From NCBI RefSeq assembly GCF_010470665.1, contig NZ_VOPZ01000002.1, forward strand, positions 150 through 64,149: a stretch of DNA of 64,000 nucleotides. The letters are read 5' to 3'. A program made the translations under genes and the position numbers. Below are positions 1 through 8,687 of the stretch, in pieces. Under the pieces are notes generated by a model. That model was given only the letters and a program-made list of their open reading frames with translations. It was not told the origin of the DNA and did no database searches. Source of the DNA: Desulfovibrio sp. JC022. GTDB lineage: Bacteria; Desulfobacterota; Desulfovibrionia; Desulfovibrionales; Desulfovibrionaceae. Positions within the stretch are counted from its first letter, which is position 1, and each line of letters begins with the position of its first letter.

Positions 1-276
1 TTTCAATGATCTCAGTGCCTTGCTTTCGCTAAGCGCGGATTGGGAATCTATGCAAACCCGATCCGAATGTCAACCGCTAATGTCCGGTCAGTCAGAAAAA
101 AAAATCCCCGACTAGCTCGTGGCTTTCAGCCGTTGCTGCGTCGAGAAAGAGGTTCTATGGAAAACAACGGACGGGGTCAAGGGGTTTTTGAATTATTTGT
201 AGTATATTTGAGTGTTAATTTATAAGGATGGCTTAATGGTGCGGGTTTTGCTGGATTCGCATATTTTGCATATAAA
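1..276. other. Unassigned window-edge region
   Basis: I see no gene I can support here. A 61-codon open frame at 40-225 (plus) has no ribosome binding site and no recognisable motif, so it is not called. The stretch could be the end of a feature that begins outside the window. Confidence 0.4.
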
Positions 277-304
277 AAGGGCAAAGGATGAACCCTTTGC
301 CCTT
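277..304 (-). terminator. Intrinsic terminator of the PEGA lipoprotein gene
   Basis: An 11-bp perfect stem (AAGGGCAAAGG pairing with 294-304) with a 6-nt loop is followed on the minus strand by a T-rich run. It lies just downstream of the minus-strand lipoprotein gene that ends at 327. Confidence 0.8.
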
Positions 305-326
305 ACACTTGATTCAAGTTGAAAAT

Positions 327-1340
327 CTATTTCTTATCATTAGTAAGCATATCTAAAACTTCGATAGCTTGTGCCGGATTAACACTCACTCCAGCCTTAA
401 CTTTCGTTTCGGAAGACTTCTTCGTATATGTGTTACCGTCCCACCCTTCGCTGGATGATCCGCCTTTTGCTGTGACACCGCCATGAATTGTTGGAGCAGC
501 CATAGCACCCGCCTTAACAGCGTCCTTTACAAATGTATCGCTATTCATTGTTGCGGGCTGAGAGGTTTCCACTCCACTACCATCATCAGTCAACATGGAA
601 GTGGAAACACCGTTACCAAGTATATTCCATTTCCCCTGCCCTACCCTGCTGGCCTTGGCATCATAATTTGAAGTCTGCCCATGTGCAGTCATCTGTAATA
701 TAAATGAACGGGTAGGAGAATCATAGCCGGGAAGAGCTGACCCTGCTTTTACATCGTACTTGATGCCGGTCTGAGAATTAGTCCAGTTAAAATCTGTTCC
801 GGACTTCATAGTTTCCAAAATATAACTGATCTGAGCACGATCCGTAGTGGTCAGACTTTGCATATCAGGAGCAGTAGATCCGGTCATCTCATATTGAGCC
901 TGAGCAGTAAGAGGAACAAGACGTACCGATACCGCAGACGGAGCCAGTACGTAGGCATCACCGGTCTGCTCTTGAGAATCAATGGAGTTAACCCCCTGCA
1001 TCATACCCCAGGCAGTCTTATCGCCACCGCTACCCACTGCCATGGACGACGACTGCATCCCCTGCGAAACAGCCTTCATCATCACTTTTTCCTGCTGGTA
1101 GACGCGTTTGATAATCACATCCTGCTGGCGGTACTGATCCTTCTTAACCGTAATGATATGCTCAGCGTTACGAGGAAGATCCACTGTACAAGGAGAGGTG
1201 CATGCCACCTTACCGTCTGCATAGACCGTAGCCCCCATCGGGTTCGTAGAGACTGGTATGGATTGGGTCTTAATAACCGGAGCACATCCTGCCGTAACAG
1301 CAAGACCACAAAATATCGCGAGTAACCTTTTTTTCATCAT
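327..1340 (-). CDS. PEGA-domain lipoprotein, hypothetical
   Basis: Predicted 337-aa exported lipoprotein. A short charged n-region and hydrophobic stretch lead to the lipobox VTAGC (Cys at about residue 19). A PEGA-like segment follows at about residues 30-62 (PVSTNPMGATVYADGK, then SPCTVDLPR). PEGA modules are small beta domains usually found at the cell surface. The remaining ~270 residues are rich in Ser, Thr and Gly and match nothing I recognise. The start is placed at the ATG-ATG pair (1340/1337) because GGAGG lies directly upstream; the frame is open 10 codons further without such a site. The gene has its own terminator and stands apart from panD. Its role is unknown, probably envelope-associated. 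Confidence 0.75.
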   Translation of the reverse strand: MMKKRLLAIFCGLAVTAGCAPVIKTQSIPVSTNPMGATVYADGKVACTSPCTVDLPRNAEHIITVKKDQYRQQDVIIKRVYQQEKVMMKAVSQGMQSSSMAVGSGGDKTAWGMMQGVNSIDSQEQTGDAYVLAPSAVSVRLVPLTAQAQYEMTGSTAPDMQSLTTTDRAQISYILETMKSGTDFNWTNSQTGIKYDVKAGSALPGYDSPTRSFILQMTAHGQTSNYDAKASRVGQGKWNILGNGVSTSMLTDDGSGVETSQPATMNSDTFVKDAVKAGAMAAPTIHGGVTAKGGSSSEGWDGNTYTKKSSETKVKAGVSVNPAQAIEVLDMLTNDKK

Positions 1341-1383
1341 ATCCTCCCGTTTGGTGCCTACTGTATACATAATATATAGAAAT

Positions 1384-1410
1384 AAAAAAAGGCGCGGTTT
1401 TCCGCGCCTC
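1384..1410 (-). terminator. Intrinsic terminator of panD
   Basis: A perfect 7-bp GC stem (GGCGCGG/CCGCGCC, TTTT loop) runs into seven T residues on the minus strand, 13 nt after the panD stop codon. Confidence 0.85.
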
Positions 1411-1420
1411 CTTGGTAGAG

Positions 1421-1774
1421 CTATTCAGCTTTCTTTATCTTATTCCCATCACCCAGCAGAATTACCTGCGGCTTATGAAGAGCTAGTTCGTCTTCATCCA
1501 GCCAGGCGTAGGTACAAATAATAATCTTCTGCCCGGCCTCGCCCTTATGGGCGGCAGCGCCGTTCAGACAAAACTCACCAGGACCGCCTTCAATGGCGTA
1601 AGTGGTGAGCCTTTCCCCGTTATCGACATTAAGTACATCGACCCGTTCATAGGGAAGAATTCCTGCTTTCTCCAGCAGGTCCACATCAATTGAAATTGAA
1701 CCTTCGTAATCGACATTGGCGTCGGTGATGGTTGCTCTGTGGATCTTAGACTTCAAAAGACAACGACTGCCCAT
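1421..1774 (-). CDS. panD: Aspartate 1-decarboxylase (pyruvoyl enzyme)
   Basis: PanD decarboxylates L-aspartate to beta-alanine for pantothenate and coenzyme A synthesis in the cytoplasm. The 117-aa length is normal. The self-cleavage site is visible as YEGSISID, with Gly25-Ser26 as the processing bond that yields the pyruvoyl group. Further family segments are LLKSKIHRATIT at the N-terminus, ERLTTYAIEG, and GAAAHKGEAGQ in the middle. The ATG is preceded by GAAGGAGG at good spacing. The gene is monocistronic by appearance, with a terminator after it and about 130 nt to the next gene upstream. Confidence 0.96.
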   Translation of the reverse strand: MGSRCLLKSKIHRATITDANVDYEGSISIDVDLLEKAGILPYERVDVLNVDNGERLTTYAIEGGPGEFCLNGAAAHKGEAGQKIIICTYAWLDEDELALHKPQVILLGDGNKIKKAE

Positions 1775-1901
1775 AATTTCCTCCTTCAGGAGTATTTAAT
1801 TTACCTGAACGGATAAGCGGATACCATGGGACCAGCAGATTATCAATATAATAAATGAGCCCTTTATTTACCTAAGAATATGGCAACTCAGGTATAAAAA
1901 A

Positions 1902-2129
1902 TCAACCGCCACCAACTGCGGGGAATAAACCAACTCTGTCCCCATCAGTAAGAACGGAATCAAATTTGGATGAAACACCATTTATGAAAATAATCTTAAC
2001 CTCGTCAGCGGGGATTCCAACTCTATCCAACACATCAGCAACGGTCTCCCCTTCAGAAATTGGAAAGGCCTCGGAATCTTCAGGACTTTTAACAGCAAAG
2101 GTTGCATAGCAAAGCAAGGTAATTTTCAT
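1902..2129 (-). CDS. ThiS/MoaD-like sulfur-carrier protein
   Basis: A 75-aa ubiquitin-fold protein of the MoaD/ThiS superfamily. It opens with a beta strand (MKITLLCYATF), has the helix VADVLDRVGIP, the strand KIIFINGV, the DGDRVGLFP segment, and ends in Gly-Gly-Gly. In this family the C-terminal Gly-Gly is adenylated and turned into a thiocarboxylate for molybdopterin, thiamin or tungsten-cofactor sulfur transfer. No partner enzyme (MoeB, MoaE, AOR) is adjacent, so which cofactor it serves cannot be told. Confidence 0.8.
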   Translation of the reverse strand: MKITLLCYATFAVKSPEDSEAFPISEGETVADVLDRVGIPADEVKIIFINGVSSKFDSVLTDGDRVGLFPAVGGG

Positions 2130-2240
2130 AAGACCTCATTTGAATATATTGAGAAACCCCGACCAGCCTTACGCTGGCGGATACTGAATCTCGAATGTAA
2201 AAAAATTCATATCGTAAATCAACTGGCCTAACCTAAAAAA

Positions 2241-2276
2241 ATAAAAAAGGTCCGGCAGAGCAACCCCTGCCGGACC
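2241..2276 (-). terminator. Intrinsic terminator of ppaC
   Basis: A perfect 10-bp stem (GGTCCGGCAG at 2249-2258 with 2267-2276) is followed on the minus strand by a run of T residues. It sits 24 nt after the ppaC stop. Confidence 0.88.
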
Positions 2277-2299
2277 TAAAGAAGCGATGTAAACTTAAC

Positions 2300-3220
2300 T
2301 TATGCGGAGAAAGCTTTCTCGAAGTTAGGTACTACCTGCTTTTTGCGGGACATTACGCCTTCGAGGTACACTTTGGTACCTTCAGGAGCTACGCCGAATG
2401 CTTTTTCAACAACAGAAGCGTCGTCAGAAACGATGAGCATTTCGGAACCTTCTTTCATGATGTCGGTCAGCAGCAGGAAGCAGCTGTGACGGCCGTCAGC
2501 TTTAACTTTTTCAAGTTCAGCGTAGAGATCATCTTTGATGTTGTCGAAAACGGACAGATCAACAACTTCGAGCTGGCCGATGCCAACTTTGTTGCCGGAC
2601 ATGTCGAAATCTTTGTAATCACGGAAGATGAGTTCGTTCATGGAAGCACCGGCAACTGCGGACTTAACGTTGAACATTTCCATTCCGAGAGCCATAACGT
2701 CTTCAACACCAGCAATCTTAGCCAGTTCTGCAACAGCTTCTTTGTCAGCTTCGGTGCAGGTTACGGACTTGAACATAACGGTGTCAGACAGGATTGCACA
2801 GAGAAGTACGCCAGCAATGTTCTTGGGAATTTCTACATTGTAGAACTTGTACATTGCGTTGATAACGGTACCGGTGCAGCCTACAGGCCATACCCACATT
2901 TCGAGGGGGTTGGGGGTAGTTACGTCACCAAGTTTGTGGTGATCAACTACTGCTACAACTTCACCCTTATCAAGGTTGTCCATGGACTGAGCAATGTCAG
3001 AGTGGTCAACGAGGATAACTTTCTGATCGGTAGCATCAGTCATGATTTCGGGAGCAGCGCAACCGAATTTTTCAAGAACAAAAGCAGTTTCGGGAGCGAG
3101 TTCGCCCTGAGAAACAGCTTTGGTTTCTTCTTTTGCTTTGGACCAGAGGTCAGCAATTGCGATTGCGGATGCAATGGTATCGGTATCGGGGTTCTTGTGT
3201 CCTACTGCGATAATAGCCAT
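2300..3220 (-). CDS. ppaC: Manganese-dependent inorganic pyrophosphatase (family II)
   Basis: Hydrolyses pyrophosphate, which sulfate reducers generate in quantity when ATP sulfurylase activates sulfate. The 306 aa carry the DHH-family metal ligands: GHKNPDTD near the N-terminus, a VDHSD segment at about residue 70, and the VVDHHKLGD motif at about 95. The C-terminal DHHA2-like half includes the SRKKQVVP segment typical of the family. The ATG is preceded by TTAGGAGG. The gene has its own terminator, so it is probably expressed separately from the PTS genes upstream. Confidence 0.95.
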   Translation of the reverse strand: MAIIAVGHKNPDTDTIASAIAIADLWSKAKEETKAVSQGELAPETAFVLEKFGCAAPEIMTDATDQKVILVDHSDIAQSMDNLDKGEVVAVVDHHKLGDVTTPNPLEMWVWPVGCTGTVINAMYKFYNVEIPKNIAGVLLCAILSDTVMFKSVTCTEADKEAVAELAKIAGVEDVMALGMEMFNVKSAVAGASMNELIFRDYKDFDMSGNKVGIGQLEVVDLSVFDNIKDDLYAELEKVKADGRHSCFLLLTDIMKEGSEMLIVSDDASVVEKAFGVAPEGTKVYLEGVMSRKKQVVPNFEKAFSA

Positions 3221-3296
3221 AATAAATTTCCTCCTAAGAAATGTGGTAGCTAATTGAGCTTGTGTCTTCTATCACAATCTTCTTTTTCTGCCAAGT

Positions 3297-4012
3297 CTAG
3301 ATGATCCCGGCAAGGATAATAAAGCCGAACAAAACCACTCCGAAGACAAAAGTGGCATAAGCTTTACGCAATCTCAGGGCCAAAAGGCCTCCAAGACTGG
3401 CTGCAATCCATAAAAAAGACCATTTCATATCCACTCCGGCGACCAGCGGCCCCCATTTGTGAAAAAATATACAAAGGATATAATGAAGTATTATGGTGCT
3501 TGTCCAGAAAAAAAGCCAAGAAGTAACAAAAGTTCTTAAAATAGACTGGAAAACCAGCTTTTGCGGGAGCTGATCGCCCGCCTTCCCCTTACGGGCCCAG
3601 CCGATAAGCTTATTATGGCCACGATTATGCCACTGCCTGAGAGAAGAATCCATCCAGGACCCGATTCGAGCAAGAGGAAGACAAGCCAGTAAGACGACCA
3701 TGACCTGCCGTGCTTCGGTAAAGGCAAAAGAGGTAGTCAGAGCCAGCGCGGCAAACGTGGGAGCCAAAATATGCGGAGGGATATAAGTTCCGGCAGGGAT
3801 GTTATCCAGCCAGAAAAGTTCAAAAAACACGGCCACCTTAAGACTTGTTGCCACGTCTCCGGTAACAGCACCCCATAAGGCACCGACCACAAGTGGACGC
3901 TCAAGAAAACCGGGATTTATTGTAAAGCGGAAGAGCGAAAAAATCGCAAAAAAAAACCGATCACCGCAACCCAGACGGGAAACGACAACGACAAGCCTTG
4001 GAACAGACTCAT
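3297..4012 (-). CDS. PTS sorbose/mannose-family EIIC, with apparent -1 frameshift
   Basis: Membrane component of a mannose/sorbose-type phosphotransferase system. The natural start is the ATG at 4012, which overlaps the IIB stop in an ATGA. It begins MSLFQGLSLSFPVWVAVIGF, and the reading frame then breaks at a run of nine A (plus strand 3948-3956). Beyond the run a different frame continues with AIFSLFRF, then GALWGAVTGD and several hydrophobic segments to the stop at 3297. One extra base in the run would give a single 238-aa protein of about normal EIIC length. The break may be a sequencing error, a true inactivation, or a slippage site. No EIID gene follows. Confidence 0.75.
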
Positions 4013-4470
4013 GAGAACCTCACCTGAACAGGATCATTAGGAACGCAGCGAAAATCAAGTTCTATACCCTGCCCCTTAAAGTAATGAAGACAGGACTCAT
4101 CATCTGAACTCAAAGCCACACTGGGGGAAATCTGTTTTTTACCGGGACCGTAATGAATATTGCCGATATTGACAGTACTGAATTGGAATCCTGAATCAAG
4201 GGCCCGGCGTACATCAGCGCAAGAAGAAAAAAGAATGATAGTACTTACATTTACATCAGCGATGGCAGGAATTCTATGGCTCAAATCATCAACAGAACAG
4301 AAAGAACACTTAACTGATTGTGGTATAGCCAGCGACATAATCTGCTGTTGCAAATCATCCCCGGCAACGGCATCGTTCACCACGATAATATGCTTTGCGT
4401 GAGTATACGGAAGCCATGTTTCAATGATCTGCCCATGGACAAGACGGTTATCAATTCTCACCCACATCAT
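4009..4470 (-). CDS. PTS sorbose/mannose-family EIIB
   Basis: 153-aa phosphocarrier of the mannose/sorbose PTS family. The N-terminal motif VRIDNRLVHGQIIETW contains the phosphorylatable histidine (His12). This protein normally accepts phosphate from EIIA and passes it to sugar bound by EIIC-EIID. It starts 3 nt after the EIIA stop and overlaps EIIC by an ATGA, so all three are translated as a unit. Because the neighbouring genes are rpoN, ptsN and rapZ and no EIID is present, a regulatory phosphorelay role is as plausible as transport; that is inference. Confidence 0.9.
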   Translation of the reverse strand: MMWVRIDNRLVHGQIIETWLPYTHAKHIIVVNDAVAGDDLQQQIMSLAIPQSVKCSFCSVDDLSHRIPAIADVNVSTIILFSSCADVRRALDSGFQFSTVNIGNIHYGPGKKQISPSVALSSDDESCLHYFKGQGIELDFRCVPNDPVQVRFS

Positions 4471-4473
4471 GGC

Positions 4474-4902
4474 CTACCCTTTTGAAGTTCGTTTTCGCAG
4501 CATCTCGCCTGCAATGACAATGCCTTTAGCTGCAGCCTTGCTGACTTCTTCGGCCATTTTCTGCAAAGATTCATTGCGCATCTGAAATGCCTTGAGAAGC
4601 ATAGGCAGACTGACGCCGGTAACAACCTCTATATCATCCCCCTGCAACAGGGAGAGACTGAGGTTGGTAGGGGTTCCACCGAACATATCGGTAAGAATGA
4701 GAACACCATTCCCGTTATTCACTTCGGCAATGTTGTTTTTAAGAGAATCAACAGCCGCGTCAATGCCCTGCGAAACATCAACACTGAGGGAGATAATTCC
4801 CTCTTGAGGCCCGACTATTAATTCACCCGCTTCTATAAGCGCTTGTCCGAAGTTACCATGAGTAACAAGAACAATTCCGTTTTTGCTAGATTCTGTGCCC
4901 AT
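4474..4902 (-). CDS. PTS mannose-family EIIA
   Basis: 142-aa EIIA of the mannose family (PF03610-like). The segment GIVLVTHGNFGQAL carries the active histidine (His15 from this start), and LTDMFGGTPTN is the second conserved motif. It receives phosphate from HPr and hands it to EIIB. I chose the ATG at 4902, preceded by CGGGA; an in-frame TTG seven codons upstream is less likely. The gene lies between rapZ and EIIB with short gaps. Confidence 0.9.
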   Translation of the reverse strand: MGTESSKNGIVLVTHGNFGQALIEAGELIVGPQEGIISLSVDVSQGIDAAVDSLKNNIAEVNNGNGVLILTDMFGGTPTNLSLSLLQGDDIEVVTGVSLPMLLKAFQMRNESLQKMAEEVSKAAAKGIVIAGEMLRKRTSKG

Positions 4903-4932
4903 CAAAATTCCCGATATATTCAACTATAAAAA

Positions 4933-5814
4933 CTATTTTAAATGAATGTGCTTATGCTCAAGTGAAACAGAATAACCATTATCCTTGAGAGTTGCAAATA
5001 TCCTTTCAGCGGTGGCAACGGAACGATGACGTCCGCCGGTACAGCCAACAGCAATAGTCAGCCTGTATCTTCCTTCCTCCTCGTAAAGAGGAAGCACATA
5101 CTGAATGAAATCGAGATATTTCTCAATAAAAATTGAACCGGGTTCCGTACCTAAAACATAATCAGAAATAACCTTATCCTGACCGGAAAACGGGCGAAGC
5201 TCTTCTTCAAAGTATGGATTAGGCAGAAAACGAAGATCCATAACCATATCCGCAGCAGTTGGCACATCATGCTTAAAACCAAAAGACATAACATGAACAC
5301 GCAATCCACGGGTCTTCTCGCTGAGCTCGGCCCATTTTTCCTGAATCCTGCGCCGCAGATCATGAATGGAATAAGTAGTGGTATCAATGACCAGATCAGC
5401 CTGATTGCGGACTTCTCCAAGAGCTTCCTTCTCTTTTTCAAGAGCCTGCTCAAGACCGATATCTCTCGATTCAAGGGGGTGTAAACGGCGGGTGGTGGCG
5501 TATCTACGCACCAATTCCGGCAGACGTGCTTCAAGATAAAGAATACTTGGACGATACCCTTTGGAAGTTAGTTCTTCACGGGTGGCTTCCCAGTCGACAC
5601 TGAATTCAAGCTGTCGCAGATCCATACCCAGCACCAGCCCACGGTAGGCATTGTCACGAGTATTGAAAAGTTCAACCAGACGCGGAAGCATCCCTGCGGG
5701 CAGTCCGTCAACACAGAAAAAACGCAGATCCTCGAAGACTTTCAGAACAGTAGATTTACCGGCACCGGAAAGCCCGGTAACAACAATCACAGGAAAGGAA
5801 TCCACATCAACCAC
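4933..5814 (-). CDS. rapZ: RNase adapter / nucleotide-binding protein RapZ
   Basis: About 293 aa. The N-terminus has a Walker A motif GLSGAGKST, and the C-terminal domain has the hallmark GCTGGRHRSV. In Enterobacteria RapZ controls GlmS by guiding RNase E to the small RNA GlmZ; related proteins bind ATP or GTP and UDP-GlcNAc. A GTG start at 5814 is preferred because AAGGAGG lies 8 nt upstream; the frame also opens at a TTG at 5835 inside that ribosome binding site. The ptsN-rapZ adjacency is the conserved rpoN-cluster order. Confidence 0.93.
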   Translation of the reverse strand: MVDVDSFPVIVVTGLSGAGKSTVLKVFEDLRFFCVDGLPAGMLPRLVELFNTRDNAYRGLVLGMDLRQLEFSVDWEATREELTSKGYRPSILYLEARLPELVRRYATTRRLHPLESRDIGLEQALEKEKEALGEVRNQADLVIDTTTYSIHDLRRRIQEKWAELSEKTRGLRVHVMSFGFKHDVPTAADMVMDLRFLPNPYFEEELRPFSGQDKVISDYVLGTEPGSIFIEKYLDFIQYVLPLYEEEGRYRLTIAVGCTGGRHRSVATAERIFATLKDNGYSVSLEHKHIHLK

Positions 5815-5843
5815 CCCAGTATCCTCCTTGTACAATAGCCCAC

Positions 5844-5879
5844 AAACAAAATTAGCAATGACCTGAGTTCATTGCTAAT
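5844..5879 (-). terminator. Stem-loop between ptsN and rapZ
   Basis: A perfect 11-bp inverted repeat (ATTAGCAATGA with 5869-5879), followed on the minus strand by ATTTTGTTTG, looks like an intrinsic terminator or attenuator. As it lies inside an otherwise contiguous gene cluster it may set a partial stop before rapZ. Confidence 0.6.
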
Positions 5880-5911
5880 CTGATTTTCATTGATTCCGTA
5901 AGATTCCGGAT

Positions 5912-6361
5912 CTAGCCGAGACCGAGAAGTTTAAGCAAATCCTGCTTATCCCCGGTATCAATAAACGCCTGCCGGAAAGCTTCATCTTTAAGCTGCCGGG
6001 AAATCTGCGCCAGCACCTTCAAATGAGCACCGGCCCCCTGCTCGGGGGCCAGTACCATAAAGAATATCTTACATGGCTGCATGTCCAGAGATTCAAAGTC
6101 GACTCCCTCGCTGGAGCGGCCGACAACTACGACAATCTCTTCAAGACATTCCAGTTTACCGTGGGGGATGGCTATGCCATCCCCGATTCCGGTTGTTCCA
6201 AGTTTTTCACGATCATTAAGGACCTTAAGGGCATTTTCCACATCCACTTCCAGACCTGCGTCCTTGAGGGTGGAAACCATTTCTTTCAGAACTTCACTCT
6301 TATCAGAGGCCTGTAGTTCATGAACAACAAGGTCCTTCGCCAAATTATCAGTTATATTCAT
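5912..6361 (-). CDS. ptsN: PTS nitrogen-type EIIA (EIIA-Ntr)
   Basis: 149-aa regulatory EIIA of the fructose/nitrogen family. The site GIAIPHGK holds the phosphorylated histidine (His67), preceded by the typical GTTGIGDG. In proteobacteria PtsN adjusts potassium uptake, stress responses and sigma-54 dependent genes through its phosphorylation state. The gene follows hpf with a 3-nt gap, so translation is probably coupled. The usual last gene of this cluster in Enterobacteria, ptsO/NPr, is not present. Confidence 0.95.
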   Translation of the reverse strand: MNITDNLAKDLVVHELQASDKSEVLKEMVSTLKDAGLEVDVENALKVLNDREKLGTTGIGDGIAIPHGKLECLEEIVVVVGRSSEGVDFESLDMQPCKIFFMVLAPEQGAGAHLKVLAQISRQLKDEAFRQAFIDTGDKQDLLKLLGLG

Positions 6362-6364
6362 CAG

Positions 6365-6901
6365 TTAGTATCCCGGGTCAATTAAACCGAAATCGCCATT
6401 ATTGCGGCGGTAGATTACATTTATAGCTTCGTTATCCGCATTGCGGAATACGAGGAATTCATGGTCGAGAGTCTGAAGCTGCTCTGCGGCTTCATCAATA
6501 CTCATAGGCTTGGGAACAAAAGAGTCGGACTCGACAATTACAGGTTCCCTGTACTCTTCCTCTCCATAGCTGAGAATATCCATACGGGCAGGAGCTGCGT
6601 CCTTACGCCTGTGACTTCTCATCTTTTCATTTGCGCGGCGAAGCTGGGCTTCTAGCTTGTCCAGAACCATATCCACGGTGGAATACATGTCCTCGGACAC
6701 TTCGTAAGCTGAGACATGTAAATGGTCGGAGGTAAAAACTACTTCCGCAACATGCCTGAACTTATCAACTGACAGATTCACCTGCATATCAGTATTGTCA
6801 GGGTTGCTGACGTACTTTACCAACTTGGAGAAACGGCTGTTTGCATATTCCTTAAGATGTTCGGATGCGTCGAAATTCTTAAAAGTAAATGCTACGTTCA
6901 T
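6365..6901 (-). CDS. hpf: Ribosome hibernation promoting factor, long form
   Basis: 178 aa, the long HPF type. Residues 1-100 form the 30S-binding beta-alpha-beta-beta-beta-alpha domain (MNVAFTFKNFDASEHLKEYA). The C-terminal 55 residues (KPMSIDEAAEQLQ, then HEFLVFRNADNEAINVIYRR) are the dimerisation domain that lets one protein bring two 70S ribosomes into a 100S particle. AAGGAGG precedes the ATG. It lies between rpoN and ptsN, the standard order. Confidence 0.95.
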   Translation of the reverse strand: MNVAFTFKNFDASEHLKEYANSRFSKLVKYVSNPDNTDMQVNLSVDKFRHVAEVVFTSDHLHVSAYEVSEDMYSTVDMVLDKLEAQLRRANEKMRSHRRKDAAPARMDILSYGEEEYREPVIVESDSFVPKPMSIDEAAEQLQTLDHEFLVFRNADNEAINVIYRRNNGDFGLIDPGY

Positions 6902-6952
6902 AAAGAGCCTCCTTAGTAAGGGGTGAATATGCGTTGATTTCTCCGGACTACA

Positions 6953-8368
6953 TTAGAATACCTTTTTCCTCTTGGATGAGGAGAGTATCCCCATTGCAGT
7001 CCTGTACTTGGCTACGGTCCTTCTGGCTATATTGACTTCCAGCTTCTCTTTGAGAATCTCAGCAATCTTCTCGTCGCTGAGGGGCTTCTTTCCGTCCTCT
7101 TCGCCGATCAACTTTTTGATCGTCGCCTTGACGGACTCGGAACCGACCTGAGATCCGTCATCCAGACCGAGAGCACTATTAAAAAAGAACTTAAGTTCAT
7201 AGATTCCATGCGGAGTAGAAACATACTTATTAGTAGTGATTCGACTCACAGTGGATTCATGCATCTCGATGTCTTCCGCAACCTCCTTAAGGATAAGCGG
7301 TTTTAACTTGGTGACACCGTGGGCGAAAAATTCGCGCTGAAACCTCACTATGGATTCAAGAACTTTATATAAGGTGCGCTGCCGCTGGTACAGGCTCTTC
7401 ATCAGCCATTGTGCGGAACGCATCTTGTCCTGAAAATATTCCTTATCATCTCCCTTGGTTGATGCCAACGTCTCCACATAAAAAGCATTCATCTGCAATT
7501 TAGGAAGACCGTCTTCGTTCAGAACTATGACAAAATCACCATCATATTCATAAACATAAGCATCCGGGCTGACATAGAAAGAGTCTCCACCTGAAAAACT
7601 TGCTCCGGGCAATGGATCAAGTGTCTGCATCAGATCAAGGTAACTCTTTAAATCCTCCATGCTGAGCTTGAACTTCCGAGCCAGCGGCTTGTAGCGTTTC
7701 TTCTCAAGATCATCCAGATGGTCCCGGACCAACGAGACCAGAATCGGATCATCATCAAGCTTCAATGCTTCCAGCTGGATAAGCAGACATTCCTGCGGAG
7801 TCCTTGCCGCCACGCCTACCGGATCGAAACGCTGGATGCGGTGAAGCACCTTTTCCACGTCTTCGATTTCAGCATAGCATGTTTCACATACTTCTTCCAA
7901 GTCTATCCGTAAAAAACCTCCCGAACTTAAATTACCCATAAGGCATTCGCCGATGGTCTTTTCTTCGTCGGTAAAATCAGAGAGGCTCATCTGCCAATGC
8001 AGATGCCCTTCAAGAGAAGCCGTCTTGGTCAGACGCGTTTCAAATGAAGTTCCTTCTTCATAAGATTCAGACTCGCGGGAAGCAGACTGCTTTGATGTGC
8101 TGGAGAATTCACCGAGATAGTTTTCCCACTCGGCTTCCTTGGAAATTTGTGCCTCTTCGGCCGTAGCGGTGCCTGCATCAGCATCAGCAGCGTCAGTTCT
8201 CTCCTGCGCTTCAGCTTCTTCAAGAATAGGATTCTCCATAAGCTCCTGATGGACACTATCCACCAGTTCCAGACGGGAGAGCTGCAACAACTTGATCGCC
8301 TGCTGCAACTGAGGAGTCATAACCAGCTGTTGAGTAAGCTTTAATTGTTGTCTAAGTTCCAATCCCAT
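6953..8368 (-). CDS. rpoN: RNA polymerase sigma-54 factor
   Basis: 471 aa. Region I is the Gln/Leu-rich N-terminus (QQLKLTQQLVMTPQLQQAIK) that senses activator ATPases. An acidic linker follows at about residues 50-110, then the core-binding domain, and the C-terminal RpoN box ARRTVAKYR that contacts the -24 element. The protein directs transcription from GG/GC (-24/-12) promoters; one candidate is upstream of glnN in this window. The start is preceded by AAGGTGG. About 320 nt separate it from lptB, so it probably has its own promoter. Confidence 0.97.
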   Translation of the reverse strand: MGLELRQQLKLTQQLVMTPQLQQAIKLLQLSRLELVDSVHQELMENPILEEAEAQERTDAADADAGTATAEEAQISKEAEWENYLGEFSSTSKQSASRESESYEEGTSFETRLTKTASLEGHLHWQMSLSDFTDEEKTIGECLMGNLSSGGFLRIDLEEVCETCYAEIEDVEKVLHRIQRFDPVGVAARTPQECLLIQLEALKLDDDPILVSLVRDHLDDLEKKRYKPLARKFKLSMEDLKSYLDLMQTLDPLPGASFSGGDSFYVSPDAYVYEYDGDFVIVLNEDGLPKLQMNAFYVETLASTKGDDKEYFQDKMRSAQWLMKSLYQRQRTLYKVLESIVRFQREFFAHGVTKLKPLILKEVAEDIEMHESTVSRITTNKYVSTPHGIYELKFFFNSALGLDDGSQVGSESVKATIKKLIGEEDGKKPLSDEKIAEILKEKLEVNIARRTVAKYRTAMGILSSSKRKKVF

Positions 8369-8687
8369 ATATTCAGGCCACCTTATATTAGTCTCAAACT
8401 CAATTTATTTCAGTTAGTTGCACACCAAAGCAATAAAAAAAAATTTTATTAAACCTCAGCCTTGATTTGACTATGCCACATCCCATTACAAGATGCAACA
8501 AAGACCTCTGAATTATCTGATATTTAAGGATTTTTTACATACAGAATTTGTATATGAAAAAAGTGTACCAATGTTCGGGCAGACTGTAAATCAACAATGC
8601 CAAAATTAATCAAACTTTAGCCCAAAAAAGAGCCGGACTTCAAAAAATGAAGCCCGGCCTGAAAAACAAAATTAGCGTAAAAAACGA
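8369..8687. other. Intergenic region between lptB and rpoN
   Basis: This 319-nt AT-rich stretch holds the lptB terminator (8624-8658). The remainder presumably contains the rpoN promoter and leader on the minus strand. I could not identify a convincing -35/-10 pair or any coding signal. Confidence 0.5.
8624..8658 (-). terminator. Intrinsic terminator downstream of lptB
   Basis: An 11-bp stem with one mismatch (GCCGGACTTCA at 8632-8642 with 8648-8658) is followed on the minus strand by TCTTTTTTGG. It lies 29 nt after the lptB stop and separates the Lpt genes from rpoN. Confidence 0.8.

Noticed and set aside
40-225. 61-codon open frame at the window start
   Set aside because: No ribosome binding site, no recognisable motif and unusual composition; a chance frame.
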